A stretch of DNA of 39,067 bases, from the NCBI GenBank assembly GCA_024709105.1, contig JANJXJ010000059.1:1-39067 (forward strand), written 5' to 3'. Under the pieces are notes generated by a model, which searched no databases, was not told the DNA's origin, and saw nothing but the letters and a program-made list of their open reading frames with translations. Every line of letters starts with the position of its first letter. Within the stretch, counting starts at the first letter, position 1. The position numbers and the translations under genes were made by a program. The stretch comes from Lentimicrobium sp. (lineage in GTDB: Bacteria > Bacteroidota > Bacteroidia > Bacteroidales > Lentimicrobiaceae). This document shows, one piece after another, positions 24,532 through 33,871 of the stretch.

Positions 24532-25923
24532 ATGAAGAACAAGTATCTGGATCTGATTGAGCAGACATTTGATTTCCCTCAGGATGAATTTCGTGTTGAG
24601 GACAATGAGTTGTACTTTCATAATATCCCGCTTATGGATATTATTAAACAGTACGGAACTCCGCTCAAGATATCCTATCTGCCCAAGATAAGTCAGCAGA
24701 TTCAGAAGGCCAAAAAGTTATTTAACGTTGCCATTGCCCGGAGCGATTACAATGCCGACTATCACTATTGTTATTGCACCAAAAGCTCACATTTTTCCTT
24801 TATTCTGGAAGAGGTACTTAAAAACGATGTACACCTGGAGACTTCATCTGCATTTGATATTTTTCTGCTCGAAACCCTGCATGAACAAGGCCTGATTTCG
24901 AAGGAAAATTACATCATCTGCAATGGCTTTAAACGCCCTCAGTATATCGAAAACATTGCAAATCTGATCAACGAGGGATTTGAGAACACCATTCCCATCC
25001 TTGATAACAAATTTGAGCTGGATCAGCTTGACCGCAACATTACCCGCAAATGCAAAATCGGAATGCGGATTGCTTCTGAAGAAGAACCCAAGTTTGAGTT
25101 TTATACTTCAAGGCTTGGTATCCGTTACAACGACATCATTCCCTATTACGAGGAAAAAATTAAAAACAACCCGAAGTTTCAGCTAAAAATGCTGCACTTC
25201 TTTATCAATACCGGTATAAAGGATTCTGCGTATTACTGGAACGAACTCTCAAAATGTGTTAATCTTTACTGCCAGCTGAAACACATCTGCCCCGAGCTCG
25301 ATTCGCTGAATATAGGCGGAGGCTTCCCCATTAAAAATTCATTATCGTTTGATTACGACTATGAATATATGGCCGAAGAAATCATTGCACAGATCAAAAC
25401 CATCTGCGACCGCAACAATACCCCCGAGCCTCATATTTTTACTGAGTTCGGCTCTTACACAGTAGGGGAGAGCGGAGCAGTGCTGTACTCCATCATTGAC
25501 CAGAAACGGCAGAATGACCGTGAGTTGTGGAATATGATTGATTCATCCTTTATGACAACTTTGCCCGATACCTGGGCACTTAATCAAAGGTTTATTCTGC
25601 TGGCTATCAATAAATGGGATTCGGAATATGAACGTGTGTTCCTGGGTGGCCTTACCTGCGACAGCGAAGATTATTACAATGCCGAAGCCCACGCCAATGC
25701 CATTTTCCTTCCGAAACTTGACAACGAGGAACCTTTGTATATCGGACTGTTTCATACCGGAGCTTATCAGGAATCGGTGGGTGGCTACGGCGGAATACAA
25801 CATTGTTTGATCCCTGCGCCCAAACACATCATCATTGATCTTGATGAAGAAGGAGAATACACCACCAAGCTTTTTGCCAAGGAACAATCGCATAAATCAA
25901 TGTTAAGAATACTTGGCTATTGA
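24532..25923 (+). CDS. speA: Fold-III PLP decarboxylase, arginine decarboxylase-like
   Basis: The ATG at 24532 (MKNKYLDLIEQTFDFP) begins the normal family N-terminus; 463 residues. Alanine-racemase-fold landmarks are HYCYCTKSSHF with the PLP-binding Lys84, the LDSLNIGGGFPI phosphate loop, EFGSYTVGESGA and GGLTCDSEDYYN with the active-site Cys-Asp pair near the C-terminus, then YQESVGGYGGIQHC. It is shorter than the 630-residue E. coli SpeA and matches the compact Bacteroidota form usually annotated as arginine decarboxylase. Decarboxylation of arginine would give agmatine. The agmatinase-family gene follows, which supports the assignment, though ornithine or diaminopimelate substrates are not excluded. 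Confidence 0.85.
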   Translation: MKNKYLDLIEQTFDFPQDEFRVEDNELYFHNIPLMDIIKQYGTPLKISYLPKISQQIQKAKKLFNVAIARSDYNADYHYCYCTKSSHFSFILEEVLKNDVHLETSSAFDIFLLETLHEQGLISKENYIICNGFKRPQYIENIANLINEGFENTIPILDNKFELDQLDRNITRKCKIGMRIASEEEPKFEFYTSRLGIRYNDIIPYYEEKIKNNPKFQLKMLHFFINTGIKDSAYYWNELSKCVNLYCQLKHICPELDSLNIGGGFPIKNSLSFDYDYEYMAEEIIAQIKTICDRNNTPEPHIFTEFGSYTVGESGAVLYSIIDQKRQNDRELWNMIDSSFMTTLPDTWALNQRFILLAINKWDSEYERVFLGGLTCDSEDYYNAEAHANAIFLPKLDNEEPLYIGLFHTGAYQESVGGYGGIQHCLIPAPKHIIIDLDEEGEYTTKLFAKEQSHKSMLRILGY

Positions 25924-26031
25924 TTTTCGATGGTTTCATGATTACCTTTGCAATCCTTTTTTAGTTCATTGCACTTTTTGGCCCGGTCTCATGGCCTGGT
26001 CTGTTTGGTAATTTTTCATCAAATTAATGTT

Positions 26032-26901
26032 ATGAGGCAAAAACAATTTGGAGCAATTCCCGAACCGTTTTCAGCTCCCGAAAGCGCAAAAACCGTGATT
26101 CTGCCAGTGCCGTTTGAAGGGTCAAACTCCCTGTTCAAAGGGTCTGACAAGGGGCCGGAAGCCATTATAGAAGCTTCGGCAGGTATTGATTTGTATGACA
26201 TCTTAACCGACTCTGAACCCTGGAAAACGGGTATTCACACCTCAGAACCGGTTAAAGAGAGGACGGCTGAAAAAATGAACAAAGAGGTTGCAGCAAGAAC
26301 CCTGCAGCTTTTGAAAAAGAAAAAGTTTCCAGTGATTCTCGGAGGAGAACAGGCTGTGGCAATTGGTGCAATTAAAGCGGCTGCCGACTTTTTCAAGGAA
26401 AAAGATCTTACCATTGTGCAACTGGATGCTCATGCCGCTCTTCAAAAAGAATATGGTGGCAGCAATCTGAATCATTTCTGCCTGATGACTCACGCCAATC
26501 AGCTTGCACAGGTGATACATGCCGGTACACGCAGCATGTCGGCCGCTGAACGTGAGCTGATTCCCTCGGGAAGAATTTTTTATGCCGATAACATCATGGA
26601 TGGTGGCAATAAAACCTGGATGTATGATTTCCTGAATAAGCTCACCCGAAATGTTTTTATCACCATTGATCTGGATGTGCTCGATCCTGCACTCATGCCT
26701 GCAGTAGCAACACCAGTCCCCGGAGGACTTCAATGGGAAGCCTTGCTTGACATTCTGGGTAAAATAAACGAAAAAGCTGTAATAGCAGGAGTTTGCATAT
26801 GCGGACTCACTCCCATAAAATACAACAAAGCCCCTAATTTTGTTGCTGCACAGCTCATCAACAAAATCATTACCATGAAATTTACCTCGGGAATTAAATA
26901 G
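26032..26901 (+). CDS. Agmatinase/arginase-family protein with altered metal site
   Basis: The ATG at 26032 starts MRQKQFGAIPEPFSAPE; the frame from 25948 adds an atypical hydrophobic leader. The 289-residue protein has the ureohydrolase layout: ILGGEQAVAIGAI (normally GGDHS or GGEHS), VQLDAHAALQ (normally DAHxD) and ITIDLDVLDPALMPAVATPVPGG. By homology the Mn ligands His (here Gln107) and the last Asp of DAHxD (here Ala136) are replaced, while Asp132, His134, Asp213 and Asp215 remain. Both losses fall on one metal site. It may be a mononuclear enzyme, use another substrate, or be noncatalytic. It sits directly after the arginine decarboxylase, so agmatine is the expected ligand. Confidence 0.8.
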   Translation: MRQKQFGAIPEPFSAPESAKTVILPVPFEGSNSLFKGSDKGPEAIIEASAGIDLYDILTDSEPWKTGIHTSEPVKERTAEKMNKEVAARTLQLLKKKKFPVILGGEQAVAIGAIKAAADFFKEKDLTIVQLDAHAALQKEYGGSNLNHFCLMTHANQLAQVIHAGTRSMSAAERELIPSGRIFYADNIMDGGNKTWMYDFLNKLTRNVFITIDLDVLDPALMPAVATPVPGGLQWEALLDILGKINEKAVIAGVCICGLTPIKYNKAPNFVAAQLINKIITMKFTSGIK

Positions 26902-27546
26902 TTCCGGGTAGTGCTGCTTTGATTCCTGTATTTAGGGTCTGCAGAAAAACTCCGTTAGGAGTTTCCCATTACTAACCCCCGGTGAGGCTTGCCCAACCGG
27001 GGATTAAAGGATCGGCAAACAAACCAACCCTGTAAGGGTTGGCCTTTATCATTTGAGAAACCATTCCTGGGTTCTGTTTTTCAGGTCGTATTGCATAAGG
27101 GGGCTGTCTCAAAAGGTTAAAACTGGAGCAAAGTGTTGCTGCTTTGATTCCTGTACTTAAAATGCTTAACTTAGCCTTGAAATGCTGAGTTAAATTTTAA
27201 GGCTGTCTGTTTACTATTTTCAGCTGATTTTACGTTCGGTAATGCTGATACTGATCAGTCTGACTTTGTGCTGCACTTTTTTTTTCAGCAGTTCTGGTTT
27301 AATAAAAATCTTTTCAGCTTTTCTTTTGCTGAATAACAAAACTAATATTACTTTTACGGCAGCTTAGTGTCCATGTTACACAAACATAGTGTATATTGGA
27401 CACATACTATTGCAGAGCATGTAATCCACAGCTTCGCTGTCTTTATTCTTGAAGTTTTCTATTGAAAAACAACGAATTATAAAGACGCAGAGGGTGGTAA
27501 CGAAAATAAGCATACAATTCCAACTAACAACCAAACAACCAAACCA
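26902..27546. other. Intergenic region with hairpin cluster
   Basis: Contains three consecutive stems: AAACTCCGTTAGGAGTTT (near 26948), CCCCGGT...AACCGGGG, and CCAACCCTGTAAGGGTTGG (near 27027). A 19-nt direct repeat TGCTGCTTTGATTCCTGTA occurs at 26912-26930 and 27137-27155. GTGTCCA (27367-27373) and TGGACAC (27397-27403) form a dyad upstream of the polysaccharide locus. No gene seen. Confidence 0.6.
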
Positions 27547-29310
27547 ATGAAACAATTAATTACAATCAAGTGGGCTTTTTTGCTGCTGCTGGTGTTTAGC
27601 CAGATTACAGCGTGCAAAAAAGACAAGGAAGATGACGTAATTTCCGGATTCTCCTTTAAGGTAGATGAGGAAGATTACAGAAAAGTTACCTTCACCAGCT
27701 ACGCCAATTCTGTCAATGGTTCTCCCTCCATCAGCTGGGATTTCGGCGATGGTACAACGCTTGACAATGAGCCTTCGCCTGTTCACATTTATCAGGCTGA
27801 GGGAGAGTACAATGTTAGCCTTACTGCAACTGCATCCAATGGTGCAAAAGATGTTTATACATTAAAAGTTGTAGTTACCGATCCTAATGTTGAGCTTGCC
27901 AAACTTGCCGGAACAGGCTCCAAAACCTGGAAATTGCTGCGCGATGTCAGCACCGGCAGATATCCGCTGGAAGTTGGACCTGCAAGCTTCTCAACCATTT
28001 GGTGGGCCATGGGCCGCCAGAACGACGAGCTGGCCAATCGCCCCTGCATGCTCAACGACGAATGGACCTTTGAACGCAACGGTACCATGATCTATGATGC
28101 CAAGGGCGATTACTGGGCAGAAGGAAACGTATTCTTCCCGGCCAATACCTGCGCTTCCACCGACAGAATGGAAGGAATCAGCGGTGAGGATCTGACAGCA
28201 TGGGGCAGCGGAACCCATTCATTTGAACTTGTTTCGGGCACTGAGCCTACACTTAAAGTTATCGGACTGGGTGCATTTATCGGACTTTGCAAAGTTGCCA
28301 CCGATGCTGAAGTAACCCGGCCACAGCAATCTGTAACCTATTCAATTATCAAGCTTACCGATGGCCCGGTAGATACTTTGGTTTTGCAAACCTCATACAT
28401 GACCGGAGGTTCTGCACCACAGCCTGCCTACTGGAGGTTTGTACTGGTACATTACGATAATCCTGCTGATGAGCCGCCCATTCCCGGCCCCGCACCATCG
28501 GCTGCTTTCACCGCTGCAGTAAACGGCAGAACAGTTACCTTTACCAATTCAACAACACTTGCCGATTCTTACCTCTGGGATTTTGGTGATGGACAGACCT
28601 CCACAGAAAAAGATCCGGTTCACACTTATGCCAGTGATGGCCCGTTTATTGCAAAACTCACGGCAACCAATCCCAACGGATTCAGCACAGCTGAGAAATT
28701 CTTTTTCATAACAACTGCTTCGCTCGAACAGGCACAGCTCATTGGGAATGCCTGGAAAGTAAGGTTGGCCGAAAAAGCCATTTTTGTAGGCCCTGCAATG
28801 GGCAGCGACGGATGGTGGAGTGTTCCCCTTTCCTATCTCAATGGTTCTTCAACCGGGGTTGACGACTGGTCGTGTATACCCGACGATGAATTCATTTTCA
28901 GCGCTGGTGGCGTTTACGAATATAAAACCAACGGCAGCACCCGCAACGATGGTTATTTCGGTGGGCAAAACGGATGTATTACCGATGATGAGATAGCCGC
29001 CAGCGGAAATGGTGCTGCTTTTGGCAGTGGTATTCATTCCTGGGCATTTACTGCTGCAAGCGGAAACAACCGCGCAAAAATTACCCTTACCAATGGTAGT
29101 GGCAGAGCAGCATTCATCGGTTTCTACAAGGGTTATTTTGGTGGAGAAAACATCACCCCCACCGATCCGCCCAATGGTGGAAACTCAACCAATACCTACG
29201 AAGTGATGGGATATGCAAATAACGGAAGCAAGGAATTTTTATTCCTTACTGTTGATGTTTCAGCCACCCATAACGGAAGTTCTTCATGGTCGGTTGTTCT
29301 TGAGCGATAA
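27547..29310 (+). CDS. PKD lipoprotein with duplicated module, putative glycan-binding
   Basis: This 587-residue lipoprotein has a signal MKQLITIKWAFLLLLVFSQITAC with Cys23. PKD domain 1 (31-111) carries WDFGDGT and VHIYQAEGEYNV. Module 1 (118-300) starts LAGTGSKTWKLLRD and holds WWAMGRQNDE and GSGTHSFEL. PKD domain 2 (317-390) carries WDFGDGQ and VHTYASDGPF. Module 2 (396-587) starts LIGNAWKVRLAEK and holds WWSVPLSYL and GSGIHSWAF. The PKD+module unit is therefore duplicated, with module cores sharing WK, GP, WW, ND/DE-W-TF/EFIF and GSG-H-SW/F. The position before SusC/D suggests a surface glycan-binding lipoprotein of the SusE/F role, but the module fold is not recognised. Confidence 0.82.
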   Translation: MKQLITIKWAFLLLLVFSQITACKKDKEDDVISGFSFKVDEEDYRKVTFTSYANSVNGSPSISWDFGDGTTLDNEPSPVHIYQAEGEYNVSLTATASNGAKDVYTLKVVVTDPNVELAKLAGTGSKTWKLLRDVSTGRYPLEVGPASFSTIWWAMGRQNDELANRPCMLNDEWTFERNGTMIYDAKGDYWAEGNVFFPANTCASTDRMEGISGEDLTAWGSGTHSFELVSGTEPTLKVIGLGAFIGLCKVATDAEVTRPQQSVTYSIIKLTDGPVDTLVLQTSYMTGGSAPQPAYWRFVLVHYDNPADEPPIPGPAPSAAFTAAVNGRTVTFTNSTTLADSYLWDFGDGQTSTEKDPVHTYASDGPFIAKLTATNPNGFSTAEKFFFITTASLEQAQLIGNAWKVRLAEKAIFVGPAMGSDGWWSVPLSYLNGSSTGVDDWSCIPDDEFIFSAGGVYEYKTNGSTRNDGYFGGQNGCITDDEIAASGNGAAFGSGIHSWAFTAASGNNRAKITLTNGSGRAAFIGFYKGYFGGENITPTDPPNGGNSTNTYEVMGYANNGSKEFLFLTVDVSATHNGSSSWSVVLER

Positions 29311-29346
29311 AATTCTGCAGTGAATTAATTTTAAAAAGACAGTTTT

Positions 29347-32283
29347 ATGAATAAAACAATCATATTTCTTGCTTTGATGTTTGCCTCCATTGTAACCTTT
29401 GGGCAGGCCAGGCAGATAAAAGGAAAAGTATCTGAGGTTTCCGGTAATGGTATTCCGGGAGTAACCATACAGATAAAGGGCACCAGCACAGGTACAATCA
29501 GCGATATTGATGGCAATTACAGTGTAAATGCAACTGATGGCAATGTGCTGGTTTTCAGTTTTGTGGGTTTTACCACAAAAGAGGTAACTGTTTCCGGACA
29601 GACTCTGATTAATGTCACACTCGAAGAAGATGCCAGGCTACTCGACGAAGTTGTTGTGGTTGGATATGGTGTTCAGAAAAAGAAAGACATTACCTCCTCC
29701 ATTGCTGTTGTTGATAACAAGGCCTTAAAAGACAGGCCAATTGTTTCTGTGGCTCAGGGTTTGCAGGGAACAGCAGCCGGTGTTCAGGTAACACAAACCT
29801 CGGGCAAGCCCGGTGGTGGAATTGCGGTGCGCGTGCGTGGCGCCACCTCGGTTTTGGCCGGCAACGAACCTGCTTACATTGTTGATGGTATCAGAACTAC
29901 CGATATCAGCGGGTTGAATCCCAACGACATAGAATCCATGACTGTTCTAAAAGATGCTTCAGCCAGTGCAATTTATGGTGCTGCAGCGGCCAATGGTGTT
30001 GTTATTATTACTACCAAAAGAGGTAGTTCAGACAAACCTGTAATTTCCTTTAATACTTATTTTGGTGTTTCAACACTTCGCAAATCCATTGACGTGCTGA
30101 ATACCAGGCAGTACCGCGACCTGATGAACGATATGGGCATCGCCTACGATCCATCCTGGACAACCTTCAACAACTGGATGGATGAGACTTTCAGCACAGG
30201 GTACCAGCAATCTTATCAGGCATCTGTATCCGGAGGAAACGAAAAAAGCAGATACTTTGTTTCGGGCGGTTACCTTACTGAGCAGGGGATGGTAAGGCCT
30301 GCCCGCTTCGACAGGTACACCATAAGAATGAACCTTGACAATGAACTGAGACCATGGCTCAAAATGAAAACCAGCATTACCGCCTGGAATCTTGATACCA
30401 AAGATACACCCGACAATGCCAGCTCCGGCCGCGGTGGTGTAATTATGAGCGCTTTAAACACTCCTCCGTTCCTGAATGTTTACAAACAGGATGGCAGTGG
30501 GTGGTACGATCCCAATCCTTTTCAGCCTTCGTGGGAAAACCCGGTGGCTTATATGGATGGTCCTGACCAGATGTCGAGAGAAAGTAAACTGCTGGGAACT
30601 GTAGATCTGGAAATTGACCTGCTCAAAAACCTCAAATACAAGTCAATGGTTGGGGTTGATGTAACCAATCGCAGGTGGGATTATTATTTAGATCCCATTA
30701 GTACAAACTTTGGCCGTCAGAATAATGGTATTGGCAGGTCAGATAATTCAAGCCATATGGTATGGCAAACCGAGAATTATCTGGACTATACCATAAAAAA
30801 GAGGAACCATAATTTTAATGCAATTGCCGGAAATACCCTCATCAGGTACGAGGGCCGGGGCACCTATATCGAAGGAAGAGATTTTCCGGCCGATACTCAG
30901 GTAACTGATCTTTGGGCTGCCAATCAAATCAGTACAGGAGGTACCTGGCAAGGATCAAATTCGTTTGTCTCTTTTTTCAGCAGGATTAACTATGATTATA
31001 GCGGCAAGTATTACGCAACTTTTTCAATACGAAGAGATGGTAGTTCAAAGCTGGTTAATAAGTGGGGAACCATGCCTGCGTTTTCTCTGGGCTACAGGTT
31101 GTCATCTGCTAAATTTATGGAAAATCTTACCCTGATAGATGATCTGAAAATCAGGGGAGGTTATGGCGAAACAGGTAATGTGAACGGACTCTCTGATCAG
31201 GCAGCGTTTTCTTTATGGTCTTACTACAGGCGCGATCCGCAGGACCCATTGGCTGGCCCGGGAATCTATCAGTCAAGTTATGGAAATCCCGACTTAAAAT
31301 GGGAGACAACCAAACAAACCAACCTGGGTCTTGATCTCACCATGTGGGATGGACGGTTTTTGTTCACTTTTGATGCTTATCAGAAAAAAACAAGTGATGT
31401 ACTGCTCAATGTACAATTAACCAGCTCATTGCCTGTAAATTATATTCTGACTAATGCTGGAGAAATTATAAACCAGGGGCTTGAGTTCAGTTTTACTACG
31501 GTTAATATTGACCAAAAAGAGCTTAAATGGAACAGCAACCTTAACTTCTCCTTCAACAAGAATGAAGTTACCAGCCTCAAGTACACACCTGTGTATTATT
31601 TTGGAAGAATCTACAGCAATAACGAGTACATTTCGCGTTTGAGTGTAGGAAATCCGCTGGGAACCTTTTACGGATACATCAGCGAAGGGGTAGATCCTGA
31701 AACCGGTGACATTGTTTATAAAGATGTAAACAATAACGGTATATTTGATCCGGGCGACCGCACTGTAATCGGATATGGCATGCCCAAGCTAACGTTTGGT
31801 TTTACCAACAACATCACCTACAAGAGATTTACTGCCAATATTTTCTTCCAGGGTTCTTATGGAAACGACATCTTTAATGCTACCCGCATTGATCTGGAAG
31901 GTATGTTCGACAGTAAAAATCAAAGCACGGTTGTGCTTGATCGCTGGACACCCGAAAATCCTAATACCGATATTCCACGCGCTGTGGGAGGAGGAAATGT
32001 TGACAATGTCAGAAATTCATCCCGTTTTATTGAAGATGGCTCTTACCTCAGGCTGAAGTCTCTCACCATCTCTTACAATGTGTTGAAAAACAGGGAAAAA
32101 CTAAACATTGTTAAAGGATTAAATGTCTACGTTACAGGACAGAATCTGTTGACATTTACCAGCTATTCCGGTTTTGATCCTGAAGTGAATGCTTATGGCA
32201 ACAGTGCCGTTGAAGTGGGTATTGACTACGGAACCTATCCCCAGTCGCGTACAATAATTTTTGGTTTAAATGTTGAATTTTAA
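29347..32283 (+). CDS. susC: SusC/RagA TonB-dependent transporter
   Basis: The product is 978 residues with signal MNKTIIFLALMFASIVTFGQ. A CarboxypepD_reg-like domain follows (about 22-97: IKGKVSEVSGNGIPGVTIQIKG). The plug begins at DEVVVVGYGVQKKKDITSS and includes VLKDASASAIYGAAAANGVVIITTKRG. A 22-strand barrel extends to the end (SRTIIFGLNVEF). It imports glycan fragments across the outer membrane with energy from TonB-ExbBD. It is 36 nt after the PKD gene and 11 nt before susD, in one transcription unit. The glycan cannot be read from SusC itself, but the GH30 partner points to beta-glucan. Confidence 0.95.
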   Translation: MNKTIIFLALMFASIVTFGQARQIKGKVSEVSGNGIPGVTIQIKGTSTGTISDIDGNYSVNATDGNVLVFSFVGFTTKEVTVSGQTLINVTLEEDARLLDEVVVVGYGVQKKKDITSSIAVVDNKALKDRPIVSVAQGLQGTAAGVQVTQTSGKPGGGIAVRVRGATSVLAGNEPAYIVDGIRTTDISGLNPNDIESMTVLKDASASAIYGAAAANGVVIITTKRGSSDKPVISFNTYFGVSTLRKSIDVLNTRQYRDLMNDMGIAYDPSWTTFNNWMDETFSTGYQQSYQASVSGGNEKSRYFVSGGYLTEQGMVRPARFDRYTIRMNLDNELRPWLKMKTSITAWNLDTKDTPDNASSGRGGVIMSALNTPPFLNVYKQDGSGWYDPNPFQPSWENPVAYMDGPDQMSRESKLLGTVDLEIDLLKNLKYKSMVGVDVTNRRWDYYLDPISTNFGRQNNGIGRSDNSSHMVWQTENYLDYTIKKRNHNFNAIAGNTLIRYEGRGTYIEGRDFPADTQVTDLWAANQISTGGTWQGSNSFVSFFSRINYDYSGKYYATFSIRRDGSSKLVNKWGTMPAFSLGYRLSSAKFMENLTLIDDLKIRGGYGETGNVNGLSDQAAFSLWSYYRRDPQDPLAGPGIYQSSYGNPDLKWETTKQTNLGLDLTMWDGRFLFTFDAYQKKTSDVLLNVQLTSSLPVNYILTNAGEIINQGLEFSFTTVNIDQKELKWNSNLNFSFNKNEVTSLKYTPVYYFGRIYSNNEYISRLSVGNPLGTFYGYISEGVDPETGDIVYKDVNNNGIFDPGDRTVIGYGMPKLTFGFTNNITYKRFTANIFFQGSYGNDIFNATRIDLEGMFDSKNQSTVVLDRWTPENPNTDIPRAVGGGNVDNVRNSSRFIEDGSYLRLKSLTISYNVLKNREKLNIVKGLNVYVTGQNLLTFTSYSGFDPEVNAYGNSAVEVGIDYGTYPQSRTIIFGLNVEF

Positions 32284-32294
32284 ATCGTGAAGTC

Positions 32295-33755
32295 ATGAAG
32301 AAAATTTTTAATTATACTCTGTCGTTTGCGCTTTTGGCAGTAACGACATCCTGTGAAAAGTTCCTTGATATTAAGCCAACCGGAAATTCTGTTTTTGTAG
32401 AACAGGCCGGTGATACAGTCTTCAAAACAGCCAATGATGCCGAGGCTGCACTGGGTGCTGTTTACGGCGATTTTCAAAATGAGTACTGGCAGCTCGATTA
32501 TTTTGTGAATGGTGATGCACAATCTGATGATGCTTACGCCGGAGCCGATAACCCTGCCAATTTTCAGATTGATGATTACAGGCTGATCTCCACCAACTCA
32601 AATGTAAGCCGCGACTGGGCATATCTTTATCAAACCATTGGTAAAGCCAATCTGCTGATTAACAATGTTGATCTGGTGCCTGATCCCGGCCTTACCGAAC
32701 AGCGAAAAAAGGAAATAAAGGGCGAAGCTATGTTTGTAAGGGCTTTTATGTATTTCCAGGCAGTTCAGTTGTGGGGAGAAGTGCCCCTGCAGCTTAAGGA
32801 GGTAACCAGCATCAGTGCTTCTGAGCTCGATGAAATCTATCCCCAGCTATTCCCGGAGCGCAAACCGGTTGCAGAGGTTTACGCACAAATAATTCAGGAT
32901 CTGGAATATGCGGTTGAGAATGTAAAGGCTGTTCAACCACATAAAGGTTATGCCACCAAAGGTGCTGCCAATGCAGTATTGGCCAAGGTGTATGCAACCA
33001 TGGAAACCAAAGATTATTCAAAGGTAGTGCAATATTGCGATGCCGTTATCAACGGAGGATATTCTCTGTTGCCTGAATACGACATGTTGTGGGATAATCA
33101 GAATGAGAACTCTGCTGAATCAATTTTTGAAGTGAATTATGCCGGAACAAGCGATAACGCCAACTGGGGAGCCAGTATGTTCAACGGTCTTGACTGGAAA
33201 AAATTCAACATTCCTTCAAACGATCTGGTAAAGGCTTTTGATGATGAAAACGATATGATCAGGAAGAATTCCAGCATTCATTTTGTGGATGTCACCGGCA
33301 AATGGTCCGATGCCAACTGGCCGGCCAGCAATTACCCCTTCCTGAATAAATATCGCATCATTACCTGGCCCAGCCCACAGAACTATATTTTGCTGCGTCT
33401 GGCTGATATTCTGCTTCTGAAGGCAGAAGCTCTCAATGAACTGGGCGATGTTGCCGGTGCTGCACAGTTGGTGAACCAGGTGAGAAACCGAGTGGATCTG
33501 CCCAACACCACCTCATCTACACAGGAAGCCATGCGTCTGGCGATTGAAAAGGAAAGACGCCTGGAGCTCGCGTTCGAAGGCCACCGCTGGTTTGACCTGA
33601 AACGCACCGGCAGAGCCATTGAGGTGATCAACAATACCATTGGACCCGATGGTAATAAAATTGGTTATAACCTCACTCCGAATCGCCTCCTTTGGCCAAT
33701 TCCTCAGTCGGAACTTGATAAAAATGAACTCTTGACCCAGAATCCGGGTTACTAA
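32295..33755 (+). CDS. susD: SusD/RagB glycan-binding lipoprotein
   Basis: This 486-residue lipoprotein has a signal MKKIFNYTLSFALLAVTTSC with lipobox TTSC (Cys20). TPR-like helical repeats are typical: GNSVFVEQAGD, RAFMYFQAVQLWGEVPL, GYATKGAANAVLAKVY, and NYILLRLADILLLKAEALNELG. The C-terminal RagB signature includes AIEKERRLELAFEGHRWFDLKRTG and LLWPIPQSELDKN. It forms the lid of the SusC transporter at the cell surface and binds the glycan. It lies 11 nt after susC. Confidence 0.95.
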   Translation: MKKIFNYTLSFALLAVTTSCEKFLDIKPTGNSVFVEQAGDTVFKTANDAEAALGAVYGDFQNEYWQLDYFVNGDAQSDDAYAGADNPANFQIDDYRLISTNSNVSRDWAYLYQTIGKANLLINNVDLVPDPGLTEQRKKEIKGEAMFVRAFMYFQAVQLWGEVPLQLKEVTSISASELDEIYPQLFPERKPVAEVYAQIIQDLEYAVENVKAVQPHKGYATKGAANAVLAKVYATMETKDYSKVVQYCDAVINGGYSLLPEYDMLWDNQNENSAESIFEVNYAGTSDNANWGASMFNGLDWKKFNIPSNDLVKAFDDENDMIRKNSSIHFVDVTGKWSDANWPASNYPFLNKYRIITWPSPQNYILLRLADILLLKAEALNELGDVAGAAQLVNQVRNRVDLPNTTSSTQEAMRLAIEKERRLELAFEGHRWFDLKRTGRAIEVINNTIGPDGNKIGYNLTPNRLLWPIPQSELDKNELLTQNPGY

Positions 33756-33776
33756 ATCCTCAATATCAGGAATCAG

Positions 33777-33820
33777 ACCAATGGTAGCTTTGAAACATTT
33801 GCTGCCATTGGTTTTTTTCT
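33777..33820 (+). terminator. Terminator-like hairpin between susD and GH30
   Basis: ACCAATGGTAGC (33777-33788) and GCTGCCATTGGT (33801-33812) form a 12-bp stem with one mismatch around 12 nt, followed by T6CT. It may partly uncouple the GH30 gene from susCD. Confidence 0.75.
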
Positions 33821-33871
33821 TTATTGATCAAAATAAGTTAATTTTACCTCAACCTAATGAAGGCACAGCGA

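Noticed and set aside
27101-27120. GGCTGTCTCAAAAGG resembling an insertion-sequence terminal repeat.
   Set aside because: No matching inverted end or transposase frame within reach; not enough to call an element.
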